Source: Bradyrhizobium sp. Arg816 (GTDB lineage: Bacteria > Pseudomonadota > Alphaproteobacteria > Rhizobiales > Xanthobacteraceae). From it: 64,000 bases of DNA. The notes beneath the pieces are model-generated. The model did not search any database, was not told the DNA's origin, and worked only from the letters and a program-made list of their open reading frames with translations. Below, in pieces: positions 8,727-16,378 of this stretch. The DNA is taken from contig NZ_JAPRAQ010000005.1 of assembly GCF_029989365.1 (NCBI RefSeq), positions 186,001 to 250,000 on the forward strand, given 5' to 3'. The position numbers were made by a program, and so were the translations under genes. Numbering within the stretch: position 1 is the stretch's first letter; the number at the start of each line of letters is the position of its first letter.

Positions 8727-9662
8727 ATGAGCTTTTTTTCCAACACCAGGATCGAATATTGGCAGGCGCGACAGCATTCGGCCCAGCGCCGTGCCTTTGA
8801 GAAATCTAATCACCGCCACACGTTGTCCCGCGGTGACCGAGAGTTACCTAAACCAAAGTTCAGATATGACCTGTTGGCCGTAAATTCGTTCTCACGGCGA
8901 AGATGGGGGGAAGTCGTGAGTGGCGAGCTGTCGCGTTTTTTCTGCGACGGCGGAGATGGCACCACGCACGCCGGGGATGTCTATTTCGTGTCCCTCATGG
9001 ACATAACTTGCGCGCGGTCGCCGGAAGAGAAATTGACGGATAATGAGTTGCAGATGATGAAAAACCGGCTCAGGTTCGGTCTACGAGATTTCGCTTATTT
9101 GGGTATGGTCGAGCCTGCCTACTACGTCAATCTGCAGCAGGGCGTGCGGTACAACGGGAGGCGGTGCATGTACTGGCACCTGCATGCCCTCGTATGGGGT
9201 GTTTCACGTAAGGAGCTGAAGAAGCGGCTGCGGAAGCTTGTGCGCTCGGGCCACTACAGCGCAATCGCCGATGGTCTACGCGCTACTCACATCCGCAAAA
9301 TCAAACAAGGTCGCCTGCCAAGGTATGTAGCTTACCTGCTGAAATCGCCATGCAGAGGTTATCGACTCTCCGTGCGAGATCGGGAAGATGAGTCGGGGCG
9401 GCCGATCATCGATGCCGACGGCGTAGTCTTGCGGCAATTCAAACAAGGGAAGGCCAATCTCCGGTATTGCGAAAGGATTGCGATTTTCCACGCGATGAAG
9501 CACCTTCACCTTGACAAGCTCGCTGTGGCTGGAGGAGACGGTGCAAGTCTTCTCAAGACCGCCAAACGCATCGCTTTGAGGGACGACACTACGACGCTCA
9601 GAAGCTGCATCCCCGGTCCAATTCGCCGAAAGAGGAAGCGGACAATTATGGTTCGGCGCTGA
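8727..9662 (+). CDS. HUH endonuclease, Rep-like initiator
   Basis: A 311-residue basic protein with the three motifs of rolling-circle HUH nucleases: motif I-like strand DVYFVSLMD (~84-92), the His-hydrophobic-His metal site in YWHLHALVWG (His151, His153), and the catalytic Tyr motif YVAYLLK (Tyr200/Tyr203, Y-x-x-Y-x-x-K as in many Rep proteins). The tail is Arg/Lys-rich. ATG 8727 has GGAG 6 nt upstream; TTG 8715 is an alternative. It probably nicks a site on the excised island to start rolling-circle replication or mobilisation. The motif reading is direct; the exact family (plasmid-type Rep versus transposase) is not settled. Confidence 0.75.
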   Translation: MSFFSNTRIEYWQARQHSAQRRAFEKSNHRHTLSRGDRELPKPKFRYDLLAVNSFSRRRWGEVVSGELSRFFCDGGDGTTHAGDVYFVSLMDITCARSPEEKLTDNELQMMKNRLRFGLRDFAYLGMVEPAYYVNLQQGVRYNGRRCMYWHLHALVWGVSRKELKKRLRKLVRSGHYSAIADGLRATHIRKIKQGRLPRYVAYLLKSPCRGYRLSVRDREDESGRPIIDADGVVLRQFKQGKANLRYCERIAIFHAMKHLHLDKLAVAGGDGASLLKTAKRIALRDDTTTLRSCIPGPIRRKRKRTIMVRR

Positions 9663-9786
9663 ATCCGCTTCTAGCTCTCAGCATGAAAGCCGCCGTCATG
9701 CCCTCGCCGGGTTTCGGGTGCCCAAATTCCAAATTTTGACTGAGTGGCGGGGCGGTTAGAGCGCGAGGACAGGGGCATTAATGTGA

Positions 9787-9799
9787 ACTTGTAAACGAT
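9787..9799 (+). promoter_or_regulatory. ACTTGTAAA motif, copy 2
   Basis: ACTTGTAAACGAT within GTGAACTTGTAAACGATC, 43 bp upstream of the ATG at 9842. Copy 3 at 16.3 kb shares all but one of these 18 bases. Confidence 0.45.
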
Positions 9800-9841
9800 C
9801 CTTGTCCAGCTGCGACGTCGCGGCCGACAAGGAGAAATTCA

Positions 9842-10270
9842 ATGGACGTTAAGCTCGACGCTATTATTGCTGAGATCGCCCGAACTCTCGATCTCAGTCT
9901 ACGAATGCAGGATCCTGAGTTCGCGACGATACCGAAACCCCAAAGGATGCACTTCATCACGAGGAGCCTTGCAGGTCACGACATCGCAAGGGGCGAAAAG
10001 TACGGTGGGAGGAAAGTGCGGCGCTGGCGACCCTCGCGCCATCTCGAAAAATTCGCTGGTGTGAAGAACCATGGCATACCGGACGAGATCGAGAGGATCG
10101 AGGCGCCAGTAGCAATCTCGACGCTTGTCGATGAATTTTACGAACTTCTGGATATCAACGATGAACCGATCAACGAGGTGGCCGACTACGTTCTTCGTCT
10201 TTTCGGGATGCGCTCGCTGGGCCTGCTTGAGTACCGCGGGAAAGAAAGATGGCTTCTGTCAGTTCGATAG
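9842..10270 (+). CDS. Unrecognised small protein
   Basis: 142 residues, no recognised domain, no signal peptide. The central part is basic (RGEKYGGRKVRRWRPSRHLEK) and the C-terminal half acidic. AAGGAG lies 8-13 bp upstream of ATG 9842 and the ACTTGTAAA motif precedes it, so it is probably expressed with the HUH gene and shares its promoter type. A strong hairpin ends the unit. Function unknown. Confidence 0.65.
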   Translation: MDVKLDAIIAEIARTLDLSLRMQDPEFATIPKPQRMHFITRSLAGHDIARGEKYGGRKVRRWRPSRHLEKFAGVKNHGIPDEIERIEAPVAISTLVDEFYELLDINDEPINEVADYVLRLFGMRSLGLLEYRGKERWLLSVR

Positions 10271-10389
10271 TTCAGAAAAGCGCATCGACGTGGTCGATGA
10301 TGCTGGGAACAAGACCGACTTTGTGGACAAGTATTTGGTGTAGTGTTCCATCCGAAGCGACAGCGCCGCTATAATCTCGGCGTTGATGA

Positions 10390-10423
10390 CCGGTGCGGAG
10401 CGTTTGGACTCCGCACCGGTTCT
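10390..10423 (+). terminator. Strong hairpin terminator
   Basis: Perfect 11-bp stem CCGGTGCGGAG/CTCCGCACCGG with an 8-nt loop and a T-rich tail (TTCTTGCTTCTT), 120 bp after the preceding stop. Confidence 0.7.
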
Positions 10424-10768
10424 TGCTTCTTCGGGGATGCATCACAGTCGTCCCAATCGCCATGGGACAATCGCGAAGTGGCCGCCTCCGCTTCCACTTG
10501 ATCTTGACCGCTAACCCCGCGCATCCCGCCAACCCGTCGTACCGCCGCGCGAATTGCTGGAGCTTTGTGGTCGGGGCCATCGTAAGAGTTGATTTATTTT
10601 TGGGGCCCGTAACCCAGCGGCTCGTTTGCTTGTGGCACGCGTGAGGTAGAACGCCGAAAATCACCGCGTGGACCCCGCTACTAATATCTGTCTCAACATT
10701 AGCAGCTGGTTGTAACCATTGGGGCGCTCCCAAGTCGTGTTTTCTTGCGTGTTGGCGGTCAAAAAAAC
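10424..10768. other. Intergenic, no gene supported
   Basis: A leftward 166-codon open frame covers this stretch, but it runs through the perfect terminator hairpin and has no family-like composition, so it is not called. Nothing else is seen. Confidence 0.5.
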
Positions 10769-11110
10769 TCAATGCGCGGTCGTCGAAATTGCACCGGCCA
10801 TTCTGGTTTCTTCATCAATTCTGGCCGCGCGCGACGCTTCTAAGATCTGTCTGTAAAGACTCGATCCAATTCTCGGGATCAACAGGCTGACCGTTTTCCC
10901 GGCGCCGAGTACGTAGCCCAGCGGCAGTTTTCTAGCCAGCGCGCACACCCCGGCGGGCTGTCGGATCAGGATACGGCAGTTCAGGTCCATAGCCGCGGAG
11001 ACGATGCCGTCCCTCAGGACTGTGAACCGAGCGCCGCGGGGATTCCCGTCGTCATCTAGTCTGAGGACATAGACTTGGTCTGCCCCCGACGGTTCTTCTC
11101 TCTGGCCCAT
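10769..11110 (-). CDS. Small protein, paralogue of the 13.6-kb gene
   Basis: 113 residues. Residues ~10-95 align with the N-terminal half of the protein at 13600-14169: VYVLRLDDDGNPRGARF versus LFVFGLDEEGKPRGARF, then KLPLGYVLGAGKTVSLLIPRI versus KLPVGRLYASGKAFVPPIRRD. The family is not one I can name. Two copies within 3 kb on the same strand suggest duplication or a modular element family. It sits 12 bp upstream of nothing on its own strand except the hydrolase-like gene that follows. Confidence 0.65.
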   Translation of the reverse strand: MGQREEPSGADQVYVLRLDDDGNPRGARFTVLRDGIVSAAMDLNCRILIRQPAGVCALARKLPLGYVLGAGKTVSLLIPRIGSSLYRQILEASRAARIDEETRMAGAISTTAH

Positions 11111-11122
11111 GCAAAGCTCGTC

Positions 11123-12022
11123 CTATCGAAACTCAATGCCTTTGGCGAAGTGCTTTGTTCTGATCGCGGAGATGATCGTCTGCATCATGTCTTTTTCCGC
11201 AGCCGGATTGTAGCTCAGGTGCCAGCCCATAAAGTCGTGCGCTGGCGCATTCACCGGAAAACCGTGATTGGCACCTTGATACCCGATCATCTGCACTGGA
11301 ACAGACCGTTTCGTCCTCGTCAGTTCTTCGCACCATTTGGGATTATTGGCGTCGTCATGGTCCCCCATAAAGACGACAATCGGACCCGTATATATTGCGG
11401 AATGCTGCAAAGACGGGCTGCAACCTGGAGCGACCGCGAATGCTGCCACAAAATGGTGTGGGTGATCTGATTCCTGCGTCGTCATTGACACCAACGTCGT
11501 TGTGCCACCGTTGCTGTAACCCATGAGGTAGACTTCATTGGCCTTTGCCAGCTTCTTCTCGATGAGGTAGTCGAGCGCGGAATAGGCATCGTCGGCTCGG
11601 CGACGACCCCAGTGGAGGTCAGCAGGCCCGCAGGTCCGATCCACATAACGGGTCGTGAGGCTGTCGAGCACCAGTATGCCGACGCCTTGTGGGTTGAGTA
11701 CGTTGGCAACGTGTGCCGCCCATTCCTTGGAAAGTGTCCCGAGGCCGTCGCAGCCATGCAACAAAATGACAAATGGTGTCGGACCCCTCACGTCTTTTGG
11801 AGAGTAGATGAAGGCGTTCAGTTCGCCGTCCTTCTGCACTTCGTCGAACTCTTCCGGCGTGCCGTTCTTGAAGTTTTTCGAGAAGCCAGAATCATAGGGG
11901 TTGTCCTTGGACCAGTGCTTGTTCGAATTGTGCGGGTAGTCACCCTTCCACGGTATCTTGACTTCTTCAGCGGATGTAGCGGCGGAGAGAAAAAGCAACA
12001 TCAACAGGAATATGGATTTCAT
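11123..12022 (-). CDS. Secreted alpha/beta hydrolase (dienelactone hydrolase-like)
   Basis: A 299-residue exported hydrolase. Signal peptide 1-18 (MKSIFLLMLLFLSAATSA), oxyanion/strand segment FVILLHGCDGLG, nucleophile elbow GYSNGG (Ser ~174), acid in VVFMGDHDDANN and catalytic His in GANHGF. This is the order of the dienelactone hydrolase/prolyl-oligopeptidase-like clan. ATG 12022 is chosen because it opens the signal peptide; 40 upstream in-frame codons do not look coding. Substrate unknown. It follows the GYF_2 gene on the same strand but a terminator lies between them. Confidence 0.8.
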   Translation of the reverse strand: MKSIFLLMLLFLSAATSAEEVKIPWKGDYPHNSNKHWSKDNPYDSGFSKNFKNGTPEEFDEVQKDGELNAFIYSPKDVRGPTPFVILLHGCDGLGTLSKEWAAHVANVLNPQGVGILVLDSLTTRYVDRTCGPADLHWGRRRADDAYSALDYLIEKKLAKANEVYLMGYSNGGTTTLVSMTTQESDHPHHFVAAFAVAPGCSPSLQHSAIYTGPIVVFMGDHDDANNPKWCEELTRTKRSVPVQMIGYQGANHGFPVNAPAHDFMGWHLSYNPAAEKDMMQTIISAIRTKHFAKGIEFR

Positions 12023-12111
12023 ATGCTTTGATCCATAGGTTGTCGGCCCGCCGACGAGATGTCGGCGACGCGTACGCAGATTGTTTGGGGCTAGATCGAA
12101 TAGTTGGTGCG

Positions 12112-12145
12112 AAAATGCCGGGCTCTGTTTTGGGTCCGGCATTTT
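12112..12145 (-). terminator. Terminator downstream of the GYF_2 gene
   Basis: Perfect 10-bp stem AAAATGCCGG/CCGGCATTTT. Read leftward, the stem ends in a T-run. It lies 8 bp after the GYF_2 stop. Confidence 0.75.
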
Positions 12146-12153
12146 CTATGGCC

Positions 12154-12786
12154 TTAACTTTCGACCGACGCGTAGATTAAGAAGCCGATGATCAGGCAGA
12201 CGACCCACGCGACCGCATAATAAGGGCGCTGCTTCAGGCGCTTCGCCCTCATGAACAGGTAAACTGGCGTAAGCAGAACGGATGTGACGCGGGTTGCCCG
12301 GGAGCCATAGCCTGCTTGCTGCAACCTGCGATCATCGAGCCAACCGAGCAGGCCGTTAATGACGACGGGTACCTGGAACGGCAGCCCCCGGCTGGCATGG
12401 TACGGAATACCGAAAGCTACGGCGCGGGCCGCAGCGTCCTGGTTGCTGGCGCTCACCATAGCCTCGATCACCCCCAGGACGATTGGTAAGAAGGCCAGCG
12501 TCCAGACGTAGCCGTTGCCGATGTGCTTCGACGAAATGGCGGGTGGCTCGGAGGCTACAAGTTCCCCGAGGTCGCTCTCTCGGAGGGGTTTCCATTCAGG
12601 CATATCCTTTCGCCAAACCTGAGTGTCGGTCTCGATCTCCTTCTTGTTCAGGAGATTCTTGATGGTCGTCGCGGTCACCGGGCCTCGCCGAGCGCCGTTT
12701 ACGACGTAGTGCCACTCGTTTGGCCCTGGCTGGCTGGCGGCTCCAAGATCCGGCAGCGGCGGTGGTGCAGAGAGTTCTTCAGTCAC
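12154..12786 (-). CDS. GYF_2-domain membrane protein
   Basis: 210 residues. A GYF_2 domain at ~22-75 (EWHYVVNGARRGPVTATTIKNLL and WRKDMPEWKPL), a peptide-binding-type module fused in bacteria to membrane tails. Hydrophobic segments follow at ~92-110 (VWTLAFLPIVLGVIEAMV), ~140-150 and ~187-206 (YAVAWVVCLIIGFLIYA). Probably an inner-membrane protein with the GYF domain in the cytoplasm. Partner unknown. The neighbouring genes give no pathway. Confidence 0.75.
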   Translation of the reverse strand: MTEELSAPPPLPDLGAASQPGPNEWHYVVNGARRGPVTATTIKNLLNKKEIETDTQVWRKDMPEWKPLRESDLGELVASEPPAISSKHIGNGYVWTLAFLPIVLGVIEAMVSASNQDAAARAVAFGIPYHASRGLPFQVPVVINGLLGWLDDRRLQQAGYGSRATRVTSVLLTPVYLFMRAKRLKQRPYYAVAWVVCLIIGFLIYASVES

Positions 12787-12887
12787 TTTGGTGTTCCTCT
12801 TTCCAGTGAAGGTGTTGGAAGTTGCCCTCGCTTCGATGCCAGATTCTCGCTCAATAGGGAATATAATCCCTAGAGACTATATGCCCG

Positions 12888-13118
12888 ATGATGCTCCATC
12901 CAGCAATGCAGGATTGGCGCGTCATTGTTGGCAAGAATGTCCGGTGTATTCGCCAGCAGCGTCGGCTAACCCAAGAAAAGTTAGCGTTCGAAGCTGACCT
13001 TGACTTGACCTACATCGGCGGGATCGAGCGAGGGCGGCGTAACCCCAGCCTCTTAGCGATGGCTCGAATTGCTGAGGCCTTGTCGGTGCCGCTCGTCAAA
13101 CTCTTGAGCGAACAGTGA
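12888..13118 (+). CDS. XRE-family HTH regulator
   Basis: 76 residues consisting almost entirely of a Cro/C1 helix-turn-helix: VGKNVRCIRQQRRLTQEKLA, then the recognition region DLTYIGGIERGRRNPSL, then MARIAEALSVPLVKLL. No other domain. Start could be ATG 12888 or 12906. It is transcribed divergently from the GYF_2 gene and may regulate it or the element (inference). Confidence 0.85.
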   Translation: MMLHPAMQDWRVIVGKNVRCIRQQRRLTQEKLAFEADLDLTYIGGIERGRRNPSLLAMARIAEALSVPLVKLLSEQ

Positions 13119-13146
13119 GGGTAGGCTTGGTCGATCGAGAAGGCGG

Positions 13147-13482
13147 CTAGTATTCGTCCGCCCTCATGATCGTGATAATTCGCTCGGTGACAGCAGGGTC
13201 CGCCGGATTGGGTGAGCGGAAGTTGAGCGACTTGTCAAAGTAATCGATCTTGAACATCACGGCGGTGCCGTCGAAGTCAAAGACGCCAAAATCATGCTCC
13301 TCGTAGGGATCGTTGGCGTGGCAAAAGTCGTCGAAGACGGCGATGGTCTTGACCAAGCGTTCTACGGCCTCGGGACCGAGCTCGGCGATGCCTGCTGTGA
13401 TGACGGCGCCGCCGCCGAGAAGGTGCTTCCGAAGCTCGTCGTTGAGCATGCGTATCCGGTCCGTGTCCGTGTGCAGGGACAT
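13147..13482 (-). CDS. DUF3768 family protein
   Basis: 111 residues matching the DUF3768 pattern: IRMLNDELRKHLLGGGAVIT, then VFDDFCHANDPYEEHDFGVF, then FKIDYFDKSL..RSPNPADP and TERIITIMRADEY. The family is widespread on alphaproteobacterial plasmids and islands; no function is established to my knowledge. ATG 13482 has GGAG 8 nt upstream. Confidence 0.88.
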   Translation of the reverse strand: MSLHTDTDRIRMLNDELRKHLLGGGAVITAGIAELGPEAVERLVKTIAVFDDFCHANDPYEEHDFGVFDFDGTAVMFKIDYFDKSLNFRSPNPADPAVTERIITIMRADEY

Positions 13483-13599
13483 GGTTGTTCTCCATAAAGT
13501 CTGTTGGTTGGTGGGCCTGGCTCGCGTCTGCTGAGCGTCAGGCAGGGGCAGGTGGTCGAGGCCCGGGCCGTGGTCCGGGCTTGGCGCTAAGAGAGCTGG

Positions 13600-14169
13600 T
13601 TATTTTGGACCGGGGTTTACAAGCCCCACCTGGGCGATATGCCGGACGTAGGTGCCCTTGTCCGGGTAGTCGCGAAGCTGGAGGGTCAGCACCTGGTCCT
13701 CCCGCTTGGTTACGAGGCAAGGCCACCAACCAAACCCGGGGTCATCGTCCTCGACGAGCACCAGTTGGCCGACTGCGATGCTCTCCCACGTTCGCGGTAG
13801 GCCAGCCGCAACAACTCCGCCTGCCTTTGCCTTTTCAGGGGATGGCGCTGGGGCGGGCTGTTGAACCTTGCTTCCGTCGCCAGGCATATCGAGTGCGGCT
13901 TTGAGCTTGCCCAAGAGGTCCCGCCGGATCGGTGGCACGAATGCCTTGCCGCTTGCATATAGCCTCCCCACGGGCAGCTTCATGCCGATCTCAGTGACTG
14001 CTGGCGAGGCCGGGTGCACGGTCGCTAGCTTCATCTGCGCCGCCGCACTAGCGACTTTCTCGTTGAACTCCGGAAACCGCGCGCCCCGTGGCTTTCCCTC
14101 TTCATCAAGACCGAAGACAAAGAGCTTGTCTGATGTGCTGGCCGTTTTCTTTTCTGGCTGCTTTCCCAT
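13600..14169 (-). CDS. Unrecognised protein, paralogue of the 10.8-kb gene
   Basis: 189 residues. The N-terminal half (~15-95) aligns with the 113-residue protein at 10769-11110. A Pro/Ala-rich linker (~100-125) follows, then a C-terminal domain with GQLVLVEDDDPGFGWWPCLV...LTLQLRDYP. That tail (VLV.D...GWWPC.V) is reminiscent of small SH3/Tudor-like barrels, but this is only an impression. ATG 14169 is fixed by GAGGAGG upstream. Confidence 0.65.
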   Translation of the reverse strand: MGKQPEKKTASTSDKLFVFGLDEEGKPRGARFPEFNEKVASAAAQMKLATVHPASPAVTEIGMKLPVGRLYASGKAFVPPIRRDLLGKLKAALDMPGDGSKVQQPAPAPSPEKAKAGGVVAAGLPRTWESIAVGQLVLVEDDDPGFGWWPCLVTKREDQVLTLQLRDYPDKGTYVRHIAQVGLVNPGPK

Positions 14170-14186
14170 GTTTCTCCTCCTCAAAA

Positions 14187-14219
14187 GCAGACGGGGCCCA
14201 ATAGGGCCCCGTGGTCTGC
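14187..14219 (-). terminator. Hairpin with leftward T-run
   Basis: Stem CGGGGCCC/GGGCCCCG (loop AATA), extended outwards by GCAGAC/GTCTGC. Read leftward it ends in TTTT. It lies between the 14.4-kb gene and the gene at 13600. Confidence 0.6.
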
Positions 14220-14403
14220 GGTTCTAGCGATGTCATGGCTTGGCCATGGTGGCGGGCCAAGCGCCCGCCGAGGCAAATCAATCACGGAAGTTTCTCCACT
14301 ATAAATTGCAAAGTCGTTGTTAGACCTTGCAGAACGAGTATAGGTGAATCGCCTTGATGCCTCAAGCGAAATCTGCGCCAAAATAAACTATAAGTAACTG
14401 TTT

Positions 14404-15375
14404 TTACGTATATTTTTGCGATTTTAACGGTATTCGGCCGCATCTTTGGTGCAGGTGGCAGTAGCCGATTTGGCAGGCTCGACGGTCGTCAATTCGGTTG
14501 CCATTACAGAGGTTGAGTCCGCTCTCAGAACACAATCTCCAGATGCTATTTTGGACGAACCGCGCGAACCTCTGCGGGAACGCCGGGTTCAGAGTGCGCG
14601 TATCGATACGGCCAGCCACGGTCCTGATGATCTCCGCGCAGCCACCCGGGCCATAACAAGCGGCGCCATAAGCGTGAGAGCCACCGCAGTCCTGTAAAAT
14701 GCCCGTGCGGTGCAGAAAGTTATGAACGAGCGTGTCTACCGCGATCATTGCGGTACCGGTTTCAAGCCAGAGCGGCCGATGTTCACGCGCGCCGATCAGC
14801 AGCGTCGAGAGCGTCATCATCAATATCTTGTCGGAGACGCCGTAAACGTTGCGCAGGGGGCCGATCAAGGCTTCCTGACGCGCCGCCTCCAGCTTCGCCA
14901 TTGTCGCGCCTTTCGCGCCATTCAGCTGGCTGTCGATCCAACCCACCAAGTCGCCGTCGGCGAGGTCGCGGACGAACAAGAAGAGCGAGTACGCGGTTTG
15001 ATTCAGTCGGCCGTTGCGAAGGTGCGGCCGGGGCAGGGCGCATTCATCGATGTGGTCGGGCTCAGCGCAGGTGAAGCTAGTCTTGTCGTATCGGCAGCCT
15101 TCAAAATGCCAGTAACTGCGCAGTTTGGGGCAAGATGGCGCATTCTTCTCGCTCGCCGTAATCGCCGCCCAAGACGCCGTGCCATGCTTGTTGATGTAGC
15201 CGCGCGCGACGCGGTCGGAGATGCCTTGGAAACTAAACGTTGTGACCAGCCAGTCGAAAATCGGCGGCGTGTCGGAGAGGGCGACAGCACAAACCAAGCC
15301 TGCGTGCCGAGCCTCGTGGTCGATCTCCTCAAGGAACGACATCGACCCCGCGACCGCGCAGACAGTCCGTATCAA
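14404..15375 (-). CDS. Possible HhH-GPD (endonuclease III-like) protein
   Basis: 323 residues. The centre (GVSDKILMMTLSTLLIGA, then MIAVDTLVHNFLHRTGI) resembles the helix-hairpin-helix/catalytic-Asp region of EndoIII-type DNA glycosylases (consensus VDTHV.R...R.G). Cysteines cluster in the C-terminal third (CGG..AYGAACYGPGGCAE, later C, C, C, CHLHQRCG) and could bind a metal or Fe-S cluster, but the spacing is not the canonical EndoIII one. The start used is TTG 15375; ATG 15342 is an alternative, and the frame is open further upstream into the recombinase gene. A DNA-repair or DNA-base-targeting role is inference only. Confidence 0.5.
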   Translation of the reverse strand: MIRTVCAVAGSMSFLEEIDHEARHAGLVCAVALSDTPPIFDWLVTTFSFQGISDRVARGYINKHGTASWAAITASEKNAPSCPKLRSYWHFEGCRYDKTSFTCAEPDHIDECALPRPHLRNGRLNQTAYSLFLFVRDLADGDLVGWIDSQLNGAKGATMAKLEAARQEALIGPLRNVYGVSDKILMMTLSTLLIGAREHRPLWLETGTAMIAVDTLVHNFLHRTGILQDCGGSHAYGAACYGPGGCAEIIRTVAGRIDTRTLNPAFPQRFARFVQNSIWRLCSESGLNLCNGNRIDDRRACQIGYCHLHQRCGRIPLKSQKYT

Positions 15376-15470
15376 GTTTTCAGCCCGGCCGAGCGGATCG
15401 GAGGATTTCGTGGCGGCCGACTTCTTGCCGACAGCTAGTTTTGCCGAGCGCCTGCTCGGAACGCTGGTGG

Positions 15471-16046
15471 CTAGATGAGGGATACCAGCCTCCGTTGAGC
15501 GTCGCTATCGCCGTCGATATAGCGCTGTGTCGTCTGGATGGATCGGTGGCCGGCGAGCAGTTGGACGTCTCGCAACGAACCGCCGGCCTTGTGAACCGAG
15601 CGGGCCGCTCGCGTGATAAAGGTTCGACGCCCGGAGTGCGATGAGCATCCTTCGAACCCGAGCTCCTCATAAGCGCGGCTGAACCAGACGACGATGCTCA
15701 TCGGTGTCATCGCGCCGCCGCGCTCAGATCGAATGAGGGGACCATGCGCCCGAGACAGCCGCCGCACCTCGACGAGTGCCTGTCGAAGCTCAGGATGAAT
15801 TGGTATCGAGCGGCCGCTGCGCTTCTTGGCGATCTCGTCGCGAACTTCAAGCGTGCTGCCGACTTCGCCGCTTGGGTCGAGCAGCATGGCCCATGTCAAT
15901 TTGGCAATCTCGGCGGCGCGAAGACCTGCCTTGACCGAGAGCAAGACGATGAGGCGGTTGCGTAGTGGGTGGCGAGAGCGCGCGGCGAAAAATAAGAGAT
16001 CGTCGATATGATCAGTCGAAAGTGTCTTGGCTTGCTTGCCGGCCAT
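15471..16046 (-). CDS. Short tyrosine recombinase
   Basis: 191 residues, essentially a catalytic domain alone. Arg43 (AGLRAAE), Lys75 (AKKRSGR), His137-x-x-Arg140 (SSHSGRR), His167 (LAGHRSIQ) and Tyr176 (TQRYIDG) are all present. A normal Xer/integrase is ~300 residues, so the N-terminal arm/core-binding domain is missing or minimal. Its gene starts 75 bp from the first 31-32-bp inverted-repeat site at 16121, and further sites recur through to 47.0 kb. It is therefore a candidate for the enzyme acting on those sites (inference; no direct evidence). Confidence 0.88.
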   Translation of the reverse strand: MAGKQAKTLSTDHIDDLLFFAARSRHPLRNRLIVLLSVKAGLRAAEIAKLTWAMLLDPSGEVGSTLEVRDEIAKKRSGRSIPIHPELRQALVEVRRLSRAHGPLIRSERGGAMTPMSIVVWFSRAYEELGFEGCSSHSGRRTFITRAARSVHKAGGSLRDVQLLAGHRSIQTTQRYIDGDSDAQRRLVSLI

Positions 16047-16120
16047 CGTACTTAAACCAGTTACAGCGAGATTCTAAACAATCAGGCTCTGCGTGCAAGG
16101 GAAAATCTAGCATGTCTCTG

Positions 16121-16151
16121 ACTGATAGAGTTTCAAGTTTTCCTTATCAGT
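16121..16151. repeat. Inverted-repeat site 1 (31 bp)
   Basis: Left arm ACTGATAGAGTTT, 5-bp centre, right arm TTTCCTTATCAGT. It lies between the short tyrosine recombinase and the DUF5131 gene and is the first member of the ACTGATAAG/CTTATCAGT family. Confidence 0.75.
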
Positions 16152-16309
16152 CCGCAGCTGCAGTGCGCTCCGCCTGCCTAAGATCATGTGCAAAGTGTGC
16201 GGCACGGCGTGCACAGACTGCTCGCCGCAACGTAGTTGCCTATGGCGAATGCAAATTGCAGTTCAGTCACTTCTCATCAGAGGTCGTCTACCGCAAAGGC
16301 GGAAAGTGA

Positions 16310-16322
16310 ACTTGTAAAGGAT
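16310..16322 (+). promoter_or_regulatory. ACTTGTAAA motif, copy 3
   Basis: ACTTGTAAAGGAT within GTGAACTTGTAAAGGATC, 57 bp upstream of the DUF5131 start at 16379. Confidence 0.45.
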
Positions 16323-16378
16323 CGGACCGGGATCGTCGTCTCGGGCAGAGCGATGCTCTGAACCAGTGGAGATTAGTG

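Noticed and set aside
10272..10772. Leftward 166-codon open frame
   Set aside because: Runs through a perfect 11-bp terminator hairpin and has no protein-like composition or ribosome site.
15380..15670. Short leftward frame overlapping the recombinase end
   Set aside because: Arg/Ser-rich shadow of the recombinase; no domain or ribosome site.
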